Assembly: GCA_964519385.1 (NCBI GenBank)
Contig: CAZFLR010000010.1
Span: forward strand, 5,234-69,233
Direction: 5' to 3'
Length of the DNA: 64,000 nucleotides
Source of the DNA: SVFI01 sp964519385
GTDB taxonomy: Bacteria; Bacillota; Clostridia; Lachnospirales; Lachnospiraceae
The notes under the pieces are model-generated. The model did not search any database. It had not been told where the DNA came from and worked only from the letters and a program-made list of their open reading frames with translations. How positions within the stretch are numbered: position 1 is the stretch's first letter; every line of letters begins with the position of its first letter. A program made the position numbers and the translations under genes. This document shows positions 52,876-59,578 of the stretch, piece by piece.

Positions 52876-52884
52876 TGCTATACT
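52876..52884 (+). promoter_or_regulatory. extended -10 promoter of the PEGA lipoprotein gene
   Basis: TG-c-TATACT directly after the previous stop codon, 23 bases before the ATG at 52908. Confidence 0.5.
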
Positions 52885-52907
52885 TAGCGCAGAAAGGAAG
52901 GCTGCAT

Positions 52908-54260
52908 ATGAGAAAATATGTTATGCGGTTCTTTATTTTCTGCGCTGTTTTTCTGATGCTGCAGGGCTGTGGCTCTGCGCAGGAAACGACAGAGGATACA
53001 ATTGCACTCTGGGAGACCTTACAGGAACAGGAACCGACCCCGATTCTTGCGGATTCGCTGGACCGTGCTGTGATACAGAAAATAGATGAAACGAAACAAA
53101 AAATTACCTTTTATAATTTATCGGTCGGAAAAAGCTATACACTCTCCTACGACAATGCGACGGGAATCAAAAGCCGCTATGAGGAAGAACTGGTGGCGGG
53201 ACAGCTTGCAGAAGGTGACCTTGTGGAAGTTACCTTTGTAAAGGATACCAGACAGGCTAAGAATATCTGGCTGGATAAATCGGTGGCCGTGACGGAGGAA
53301 GTTACCGGATTTAAGATGAATCGCACGGCGAGAATCTTTGAAGTGAACGGACAGCAATATTCTATCGACCCGTCGGCTCCGGTTATCTCCAATGGAGAAG
53401 TGCTGACACTCATGGATATCAATGATGTGGACACTTTGCGTATCAACTGTGTGGACCGGACGATTTACAGCATATCCGTCACGAACGGGCACGGATACGT
53501 CCGGCTGGTCAATGCAGACAGCTTTGTGGGAGGATGGGTAGAATTCGGCCAGTCCATCATACGCAAGGTAGAAAAGGATATGCTTCTGCTTTTACCTTCA
53601 GGCTCATATGAAATGCTTATTTCCAACCAGGGAAATGTCGGAACGAAATCTGTTGTTGTAGAATCAAACGAAGAGACACAGGTAGATGTTTCCGATCTTG
53701 TGAAAGAGGAGCAGGGAGAAGATAAAATCGGCGGAATTGTATTTACAATCACGCCTTCGGATGCGGTGCTTAAGGTTGACGGAGAGGAGACAGATTACAG
53801 CAGCGTTGTGAGTCTTGCTTACGGTATTCATCATATAGAGGTGTCAAAGACGGGATACAGTACCCTGTCAAGATATATTAAGGTCGGACAGGAAATGGCA
53901 AATATCAGTATCAATATGGAGAATGCCACAGACGATTCGGACGATTCCGGCACTTCTTCGGACAGCGGAACTGCTGATGAGGATGACAATATTACCGTGA
54001 GCGGTAATTCACCGATGACTCCGTCGGAAGACGAGGGCTATAAGGTTTACATTGACGCGCCGGAGGGTGCAGAACTTTATGTTGACGGCAAATATATCGG
54101 TATTGTACCGACGAATTTTTCAAAAAAAGCGGGAACATATACCGTTTCCGTAAGAAAGAGCGGATATAAGACAAGAAGCTATTCTCTTGAGGTGGATAAC
54201 TCCCGGAAGGATGTCAGATATTCCTTCTCGGCTTTGGAAAAAGAAGAGCAAAATAACTGA
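52908..54260 (+). CDS. PEGA-domain lipoprotein
   Basis: The 450-residue protein has a lipoprotein signal (lipobox MLQGC), a beta-rich middle part (about 45-270), and two PEGA-type repeats near the end (about 280-345 and 375-445: TITPSDAVLKVDGEETDY and IDAPEGAELYVDGKYIGIVP). A Ser/Asp/Glu-rich linker of about 25 residues separates them. PEGA domains are surface modules that often bind ligands or other surface parts; the ligand is unknown. AAAGGAAGG precedes the ATG. Confidence 0.85.
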   Translation: MRKYVMRFFIFCAVFLMLQGCGSAQETTEDTIALWETLQEQEPTPILADSLDRAVIQKIDETKQKITFYNLSVGKSYTLSYDNATGIKSRYEEELVAGQLAEGDLVEVTFVKDTRQAKNIWLDKSVAVTEEVTGFKMNRTARIFEVNGQQYSIDPSAPVISNGEVLTLMDINDVDTLRINCVDRTIYSISVTNGHGYVRLVNADSFVGGWVEFGQSIIRKVEKDMLLLLPSGSYEMLISNQGNVGTKSVVVESNEETQVDVSDLVKEEQGEDKIGGIVFTITPSDAVLKVDGEETDYSSVVSLAYGIHHIEVSKTGYSTLSRYIKVGQEMANISINMENATDDSDDSGTSSDSGTADEDDNITVSGNSPMTPSEDEGYKVYIDAPEGAELYVDGKYIGIVPTNFSKKAGTYTVSVRKSGYKTRSYSLEVDNSRKDVRYSFSALEKEEQNN

Positions 54261-54310
54261 CATGTCAGGGGTGCAAACCACCGGCAAACTCCTATCACGG
54301 TCTAAGGGTT

Positions 54311-54348
54311 AAAAAAGCCTTAAAAAAGGCGCGAAAATGGCTTTTTTT
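54311..54348 (+). terminator. terminator after the PEGA lipoprotein gene
   Basis: AAAAAAGCC (54311-54319) pairs with GGCTTTTTTT (54339-54348) around a 19-base loop. Confidence 0.7.
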
Positions 54349-54350
54349 CC

Positions 54351-54379
54351 TTGACAATATAAATAAAAAGAGATATAAA
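54351..54379 (+). promoter_or_regulatory. hup promoter
   Basis: Perfect TTGACA (54351-54356), 17 bp, TATAAA (54374-54379). It starts 2 bases after the preceding terminator T-run and gives a leader of about 70 bases. Confidence 0.85.
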
Positions 54380-54454
54380 TAGTATTAGGCATTTTCCGGA
54401 GAAGGAAAATGGTAGCAAATTAAAAATAATACTCAGTAAGAGGAGGAAGTTCAA

Positions 54455-54730
54455 ATGAACAAAGCAGAATTAGTTGCAGCTATGGCTGATCAGGCAGGAT
54501 TATCTAAAAAGGATACAGAAAACGCATTAAAGGCTTTTACAGATGTTGTTTCTAACGAATTAAAGAAAGGCGGAAAAATCCAGTTAGTAGGATTCGGTAC
54601 TTTTGAAGTTTCTGAAAGAGCAGCAAGAGAAGGAAGAAATCCACAGAGTGGTGAGCCGATGAAGATTGCAGCTTCTAAAGCACCTAAATTCAAAGCAGGT
54701 AAGGCTTTAAAGGATTTAGTAAACGCTTAA
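54455..54730 (+). CDS. hup: HU-family DNA-binding protein
   Basis: The 91-residue protein is a full-length HU (MNKAELVAAMADQAGLSKKDTE, VGFGTFEVSERAAREGRNPQSGE, and the DNA-arm end KAPKFKAGKALKDLVN). It bends and compacts DNA. AGAGGAGG precedes the ATG. It stands in the position held by a different gene in Bacillus, next to rqcP, and has its own promoter and terminator. Codon choice is strongly biased, in keeping with high expression. Confidence 0.97.
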   Translation: MNKAELVAAMADQAGLSKKDTENALKAFTDVVSNELKKGGKIQLVGFGTFEVSERAAREGRNPQSGEPMKIAASKAPKFKAGKALKDLVNA

Positions 54731-54757
54731 TTTTGGATTTTCAGATTAAGAGTTCGA

Positions 54758-54789
54758 TGAGGTATATGCGTGCATATACCTCATTTTTT
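54758..54789 (+). terminator. terminator after hup
   Basis: TGAGGTATAT/ATATACCTCA stem with loop GCGTGC and six T. Confidence 0.88.
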
Positions 54790-54814
54790 ATGAAGGAAAA
54801 CGGAGAGGCAGAAT

Positions 54815-55054
54815 ATGAGACTTGACAAATATTTAAAGGTATCGCGTCTTATAAAGAGACGCACGGTGGCAAATGAGGCCTGTGATGCAGGCCGTGTCAT
54901 GATTAATGACAAGGTGGCAAAGGCAGGAACGGAAGTAAAGCCGGGTGACAAAATTACAATTAATTTCGGCAATAAGGACGTAAATGTCGAGGTTTTGACC
55001 GTACAGGAAACTGTCCGGAAGGAAGAGGCAAAAGAGATGTTCCGCTATTTATAG
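54815..55054 (+). CDS. rqcP: RqcP, S4-domain ribosome quality-control factor
   Basis: The 79-residue protein is one S4 RNA-binding domain (MRLDKYLKVSRLIKRRTVANEACDAGRVMINDKVAKAGTEVKPGD) plus a short tail, as in Bacillus RqcP (YabO), which helps RqcH add Ala tails on stalled 50S subunits. It is upstream of yabP, yabQ and divIC, as in Bacillus. GGAGAGG precedes the ATG. A terminator hairpin overlaps its own stop codon. Confidence 0.94.
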   Translation: MRLDKYLKVSRLIKRRTVANEACDAGRVMINDKVAKAGTEVKPGDKITINFGNKDVNVEVLTVQETVRKEEAKEMFRYL

Positions 55055-55067
55055 CGGGACATTTTTT
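55038..55067 (+). terminator. terminator overlapping the rqcP stop codon
   Basis: TGTTCCGCTA pairs with TAGCGGGACA (one G-U pair), with a TTTA loop and six T. The stop codon TAG is in the right arm, so rqcP is separated from yabP in transcription. Confidence 0.85.
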
Positions 55068-55075
55068 ATATACCG

Positions 55076-55104
55076 GAATACTTTTTGTGCTCGCATCATA
55101 TATT
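55076..55104 (+). promoter_or_regulatory. sigma-E-type sporulation promoter of yabP-yabQ
   Basis: GAATACT (55076-55082) and CATATATT (55097-55104) are exactly 14 bp apart. They match six of seven and seven of eight positions of the sigma-E patterns KMATATT and CATACANT as I recall them from Bacillus. No sigma-A promoter is visible here. This fits mother-cell expression of yabP and yabQ. Confidence 0.6.
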
Positions 55105-55158
55105 TAGATGTCCGGGTTGAATTTTGCGGACGGGATTGAGGCGTAAGGAGGATAAAAG

Positions 55159-55449
55159 ATGGATGAGGCAATGAATACAAAACAGAGAACGCATAAGTTT
55201 ATGCTGACAAACCGGCGGACATGTCTGGTGAGCGGAGTCTGTGATGTACTCTCCTTTGATTTGTCAGAAATACTTTTGGAGACAGATCAGGGAATGCTTA
55301 TGATTAAGGGGAGCGATCTGCATGTCAATCGCCTGACATTGGAAAAGGGAGAGGTGGACATAGAAGGAAAGATAGATTCTTTAACCTATTCCGATGTGGC
55401 AGCTTACGGGGGAAAGGGAGAGTCTTTACTGGGAAGACTTTTTAAATAA
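55159..55449 (+). CDS. yabP: YabP spore protein
   Basis: The 96-residue protein matches YabP/YqfC-type sporulation proteins (NRRTCLVSGVCDVLSFDLSEILLETDQGMLMIKGSDLHVNRLTLEKGEVDIEGKI). It is needed in spore envelope formation in Bacillus. AAGGAGG precedes the ATG. Its stop codon overlaps the yabQ start (TAATG). It lies behind a sigma-E-type promoter. Confidence 0.93.
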   Translation: MDEAMNTKQRTHKFMLTNRRTCLVSGVCDVLSFDLSEILLETDQGMLMIKGSDLHVNRLTLEKGEVDIEGKIDSLTYSDVAAYGGKGESLLGRLFK

Positions 55450-55964
55450 TGAGTACAGAAGTGATTAATGAAAGCATTTTTTGGGGATATTGCTTTCTGA
55501 CGGGCATCGCAATCACTGTGGTATATGACCTGTTCCGGATTGCCAGAAATGTGATAAGACATCCGTATATAATTGTAGCGTTTGAAGATATTGTGTTTTG
55601 GATATTTGTATCGGTGACATTATTTCTTCTGCTTTATCACATGAATAATGGGTCACTCAGGTGGTTTGCCGTGTTCGGATTATTTGTCGGAATGCTTTTT
55701 TATAAAAAAATTTTCGGGGATATATTGGTAATTTTTATGTCAACAATTTTGAACCGAATACTACATCTTGTGGCGCGTATTATAAGCCCTCCACTAAAAC
55801 TTGTGAAAGGTGCATTTTTAAAGGGATTTCACGGGGCTCGAGGGTGGTTTTTACGAAGAAAAAACAAGTTGACGGGCAACATAAAAAAAGGTAAGATTAC
55901 TTTATGTAAACGCAAAAAATCAAAGAAGAGGGATGCAAATGAGTCGGAGATTACGTCGCAGTAA
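55449..55964 (+). CDS. yabQ: YabQ spore cortex protein
   Basis: The 171-residue protein has about four membrane segments in the first 95 residues (FLTGIAITVVYDLFRIARNVIRHPYIIVAFEDIVFWIFVSVTLF) and a Lys-rich cytoplasmic tail, as in YabQ, which is required for cortex formation. It shares one base with yabP, and divIC starts inside its end. Confidence 0.92.
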   Translation: MSTEVINESIFWGYCFLTGIAITVVYDLFRIARNVIRHPYIIVAFEDIVFWIFVSVTLFLLLYHMNNGSLRWFAVFGLFVGMLFYKKIFGDILVIFMSTILNRILHLVARIISPPLKLVKGAFLKGFHGARGWFLRRKNKLTGNIKKGKITLCKRKKSKKRDANESEITSQ

Positions 55965-56241
55965 AAGACAGAGCCGGTTCGATATGATCCTCGTTGTTTC
56001 GGTGCTGCTTATTATGATGGTTCTCGTTTCGGTTGAAGGAAGGGATCTTCAGAAGAAACAGGAAGCATATGCATTGCAGAAGACGGAACTGGAGTTGCAG
56101 ATTGCAGAGCAGGAAGCAAGGGCAGAGGAGCTGGAAGAGCTGAAAAAATATGTGCAGACAGATTCCTATGTAGAAGAGATAGCACAGGAAAAGCTGGGAC
56201 TGGTACATAGCAATGAAATTTTATTCAAACTTCAAAAATAA
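55939..56241 (+). CDS. divIC: DivIC/FtsB-type septum formation protein
   Basis: The 100-residue protein has a basic start, one membrane helix (about 13-33), a coiled coil (40-72) and the DivIC/FtsB end (YVEEIAQEKLGLVHSNEILF). It is part of the FtsL-DivIB-DivIC division complex. ATG 55939 is chosen over 55933, because GAGGG at 55928-55932 touches the latter. It overlaps the yabQ end and is followed by a terminator. Confidence 0.9.
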   Translation: MSRRLRRSKRQSRFDMILVVSVLLIMMVLVSVEGRDLQKKQEAYALQKTELELQIAEQEARAEELEELKKYVQTDSYVEEIAQEKLGLVHSNEILFKLQK

Positions 56242-56281
56242 AGTATATTTGTGTGAAGAAGCAAATATACTTTATTTTTTT
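56237..56281 (+). terminator. terminator after divIC
   Basis: AATAAAGTATATTTG and CAAATATACTTTATT form a 15-bp perfect stem, with a run of T. Confidence 0.92.
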
Positions 56282-56346
56282 GTCGCAATTTTCAGGAAGA
56301 TTGATTCTACGCTTTGACAAATTCCGGAATGTTTTTTCGCTATACT
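56279..56346 (+). promoter_or_regulatory. Spo0A-activated sigma-A promoter of spoIIE
   Basis: TTGACA (56314-56319) and TATACT (56341-56346) are 21 bp apart, the unusual spacing known for the Bacillus spoIIE and spoIIG promoters that need Spo0A-P. TTTGACAAA (56313-56321) is the reverse complement of TTTGTCAAA, a perfect match to the 0A box TTTGTCRAA, and overlaps the -35. A second box, TTTGTCGCA (56279-56287), matches eight of nine. Confidence 0.75.
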
Positions 56347-56390
56347 TGACAGAGAAAATGTATAGGTCAGGAAGGCGGAGGAAGCTTTAA

Positions 56391-57566
56391 ATGGAAGAGA
56401 AAGAAGTGCTTACGGAATTTACGAAAAACCGGATGGTGGGATATGCAGAGCTTTTAAAGGATATTGCAAAGGTGTATCTGCCGGGAAAGGACGAGGAAGG
56501 ACCGGCTGTCAGCCGGGCAGAGCTGTTTGCAAGGAAAAAGGTGAACGAACAGAGGGAAATTTTTTCGGATTTTGTGATGGATGCATCAAAGCATCTTGAG
56601 AATATCGTTGAAGCTCCGTTTGCAGGGACAAGCCTGGCAAGAAAGCAGGAAATGAAGGTTCGCAAGGAGCTTCTGAATGCGGGAATTGTGACAAAGGAGT
56701 ATTACCGCGGAGAGAACAGGAACGGTTATACGGAGATTGGTATGGTAGTGAAATCAAGAGATAAATCATATTTTGATGTGGAGGACATTGCACTGCTTCT
56801 CTCTGATATCACACATCTTTCCATGCTGCCTTCATCAGACGGAAGCACGGCTTATGTACATAATGAATGGGCTGCTCTCTGCTTTGAGGAGGAGACAAGG
56901 TTTCAGATATACGGCGGATATGCTAAGGTAACGAAGGAAGGGGAAGAGATATCGGGAGACAATTATCTGATGAGAGAATTTGGGGACGGAACCTATATTG
57001 CAGCAATTGCCGACGGTATGGGGAGCGGTGAGAAGGCCTGCCATGACAGTGAGAATGTGCTGGCTCTCGTGGAGAAGCATATGGAATCGGGACTTTCGGT
57101 AAGAAGCTGTATTCGTGCATGTGATGAGCTTTTATATGTTCAGTATCTTGGAGAGAGGAGTGTTTCACTGGATCTTATGGAACTGAACCTGTATACGGGA
57201 GAATGTAATCTGCATAAAAACGGAAGCGCAGCTTCTTTTTTGATTAGAAAGGGGAAGGTGACGGAGATTTCGGCAGATAGGCTTTCTCTTGGGATTAACC
57301 CCCGAATTAAGGGCTACAGGGAGACACTTTTTTTGCAAAGCCAGGATATTATTCTGCTTTCCTCCGACGGAGTGATGGATTTGTTTTATGATAATATGGA
57401 GCTTTTTGAATCTTATGTGGCAGGACTTGCGGGGATGAGTCTGCATGATCTGGCAGCTAATATTCTGCAGATGGCTATACGTGCCGGAGGGGGAATCATA
57501 CGGGATGATATGACAATTCTGGCGGTCGGTGTGTGCGAAAAAGAGGTTGAGCCGGTTGCATTTTAG
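56391..57566 (+). CDS. spoIIE: SpoIIE-type PP2C phosphatase without membrane half
   Basis: The 391-residue protein holds a linker/regulatory part (about 1-195) and a PP2C phosphatase domain (200-385) with metal-binding Asp residues in AAIADGMGSG, LLSSDGVMD and RDDMTILAVGV. In SpoIIE this domain dephosphorylates SpoIIAA to switch on sigma-F. Typical SpoIIE has about 800 residues with some ten N-terminal membrane helices; here these are missing and the start, with GGAGGAAG upstream and a Spo0A-type promoter in front, is clear. It lies before tilS as in Bacillus. It may be a soluble SpoIIE, or the helices may be elsewhere. Confidence 0.85.
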   Translation: MEEKEVLTEFTKNRMVGYAELLKDIAKVYLPGKDEEGPAVSRAELFARKKVNEQREIFSDFVMDASKHLENIVEAPFAGTSLARKQEMKVRKELLNAGIVTKEYYRGENRNGYTEIGMVVKSRDKSYFDVEDIALLLSDITHLSMLPSSDGSTAYVHNEWAALCFEEETRFQIYGGYAKVTKEGEEISGDNYLMREFGDGTYIAAIADGMGSGEKACHDSENVLALVEKHMESGLSVRSCIRACDELLYVQYLGERSVSLDLMELNLYTGECNLHKNGSAASFLIRKGKVTEISADRLSLGINPRIKGYRETLFLQSQDIILLSSDGVMDLFYDNMELFESYVAGLAGMSLHDLAANILQMAIRAGGGIIRDDMTILAVGVCEKEVEPVAF

Positions 57567-57590
57567 GGATAAAAACGATATATTGAGACT

Positions 57591-59036
57591 ATGGATAAGT
57601 ATAATATGTTGTGCAGACAGATGCAGGAGCAGGTGTCTGCGTTTATGAAGAAATATCATATGGTAGGTCCGGGTGAGAAGGTTCTTGTCGCTCTCTCGGG
57701 AGGGGCTGATTCGGTTTGCCTTTTCCATGTGCTGCTGGCACTTCGGGAATCCATGGATTTTTCAGTGGAAGCCGTGCATGTGAATCATATGCTGAGGGAG
57801 AGTGCGGACTCAGACGAAGAGTTTGTGAGGAACCTGTGCAGAGAGAAAGGAATTTCCCTGCATGTGTGCAGGAAAGATGTGGGACGGCTTGCAAAGGAAC
57901 AAGGGATGTCGCTGGAGGAAGCAGGACGAGAGGCAAGATATTGTTTTTTTGACGAGGTTGCCCGGAAGACAGGTGCCCGGAAAATTGCCGTTGCGCACCA
58001 TGCAAACGACAGAGCCGAGACGGTGCTTTTCCGTCTGTGCCGGGGAACCGGAATCAGCGGTCTTGTGGGAATCAGACCTGTCCGTGGGAATATTATAAGG
58101 CCTCTGCTTGGTATGAACCGTGCGCAGATAGAGAAATATCTGGAGACCTGTGGCAGAACATATGTGACGGATGAGACGAATGCGGATAATGCGTATTCGA
58201 GAAACAGGATAAGAAATGAGGTGCTTCCGCTTCTTGAAAAGGTTTGTCCGGGAGCAACCGGACATTTGGCAGGTATGAGTGATTTTTCAATGCAGATTGA
58301 TGACTACCTGAAGGCTTCTCTGGCAGAGGCAATGAAGGAATGTGTGGATATGACAGAGTGTGCAAAAGGAAGAATTACTCTTTTTTGCGTGCCGTGGAAG
58401 GAGCTTCATGCTTATATGCAGAGCGAAGTGATAAGGGAGTGTCTTTCCGTTCTTGCAGGAAGCAGGAAGGATATCGGAAGAGTGCATGTGGAAGATGTGG
58501 CAAGGCTTTCGACACTTCAGGTCGGGAGCAGATGCAGTCTTCCTTATGGCATGGTGGCGCAAAAGGGTTATGACAGGATTTTATTTTTTAAAAAGCTGCC
58601 TTCTGAGGATGAATTTCAGGATGAGAGTTTTTGCGCACGGGTGGAAGAAAGCCTGCTTGACGAGGGGACGGAGGTTGTACTTCCGGACGGAAGGAGAATA
58701 TCTCTGAGCGTCTCGGACTATAATTCATCCATGGATATTCCGATAAAACCATATACGAAATGGCTGGATTATGATAAAATAGAAAAGCCGCTGGTAATCC
58801 GGACACCCCGGGAGGGCGATTTTTTCTTTTTTGATAATAAAAACAAAAAATATGTAAAAGATTATATGGTAAATGAAAAAATACCGCTTGAGGAGAGGAA
58901 AAAAAGTATTCTCATTGCGAGCGAAAGCCATATGATTTATTTTGTCGGAAGAAGAATCAGCAGTAAAGGTAAGATTGACGATACAACGAAAAGGATACTG
59001 AAGATAGCGGTTACGGAGGATAAAGAAGATGGCTGA
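57591..59036 (+). CDS. tilS: tRNA(Ile)-lysidine synthase
   Basis: The 481-residue enzyme turns C34 of the tRNA-Ile CAU anticodon into lysidine. It has the PP-loop VLVALSGGADSVCLF, HVNHMLRESADSDEEFV, VAHHANDRAETVLFRLCRGTG, and C-terminal TilS domains (about 370-475, WLDYDKIEKPLVIRTPREGD). No clear ribosome binding site precedes the ATG, 24 bases after spoIIE; other starts are possible within the first 12 codons. hpt starts inside its end. Confidence 0.94.
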   Translation: MDKYNMLCRQMQEQVSAFMKKYHMVGPGEKVLVALSGGADSVCLFHVLLALRESMDFSVEAVHVNHMLRESADSDEEFVRNLCREKGISLHVCRKDVGRLAKEQGMSLEEAGREARYCFFDEVARKTGARKIAVAHHANDRAETVLFRLCRGTGISGLVGIRPVRGNIIRPLLGMNRAQIEKYLETCGRTYVTDETNADNAYSRNRIRNEVLPLLEKVCPGATGHLAGMSDFSMQIDDYLKASLAEAMKECVDMTECAKGRITLFCVPWKELHAYMQSEVIRECLSVLAGSRKDIGRVHVEDVARLSTLQVGSRCSLPYGMVAQKGYDRILFFKKLPSEDEFQDESFCARVEESLLDEGTEVVLPDGRRISLSVSDYNSSMDIPIKPYTKWLDYDKIEKPLVIRTPREGDFFFFDNKNKKYVKDYMVNEKIPLEERKKSILIASESHMIYFVGRRISSKGKIDDTTKRILKIAVTEDKEDG

Positions 59037-59556
59037 AAAAATTGAAGTGATGTACTCGGAAGAAGAAGTGACGAAGAGAATCAAAGAGATTGCTGAGCAG
59101 ATTAACAGAGATTATGAAGGAAAAGAGATTCATATGATTGGTATTCTCAGGGGAGGAAGCTTTTTTATGTGTGAGCTTGCCAAGCACATCACGGTTCCGG
59201 TGACGATTGATTTCATGTCGGCATCAAGCTACGGAATGTCAACGACTTCCAGTGGTGTGGTTAAAATTGTCAAGGATTTGGAGGAGCCGATTGTCGGAAG
59301 AGATGTAATCGTTGTGGAGGACATTATCGACACCGGACGCACTCTCAGTTACCTTTTGGAAATGCTCAGACAGAGAGGACCAAAATCCCTGAAGCTTTGT
59401 ACGCTTCTTGATAAGCCTGACCGGAGAGTGGTTGAGGTAAATATAGATTACAACGGATATTCTATACCGGATGAGTTTGTGGTGGGATACGGACTGGATT
59501 ATGCACAGAAGTACCGGAATCTTCCGTATATCGGTATTGTGAAATTTGAGGAATAA
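59029..59556 (+). CDS. hpt: hypoxanthine phosphoribosyltransferase
   Basis: The 175-residue enzyme salvages hypoxanthine or guanine with PRPP to give IMP or GMP. The PRPP motif VIVVEDIIDTGRTLSYLL and the IGILRGGSFFMCELAKH segment are clear. It overlaps tilS by 8 bases, with GGAGG before the ATG, and ftsH follows after 22 bases, as in Bacillus. Confidence 0.96.
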   Translation: MAEKIEVMYSEEEVTKRIKEIAEQINRDYEGKEIHMIGILRGGSFFMCELAKHITVPVTIDFMSASSYGMSTTSSGVVKIVKDLEEPIVGRDVIVVEDIIDTGRTLSYLLEMLRQRGPKSLKLCTLLDKPDRRVVEVNIDYNGYSIPDEFVVGYGLDYAQKYRNLPYIGIVKFEE

Positions 59557-59578
59557 ATAAACGAAGAAAGGTTTAAAA

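Noticed and set aside
54790..54825. 11-codon leader peptide before rqcP
   Set aside because: It starts at the terminator T-run without a ribosome binding site and simply overlaps the rqcP start.
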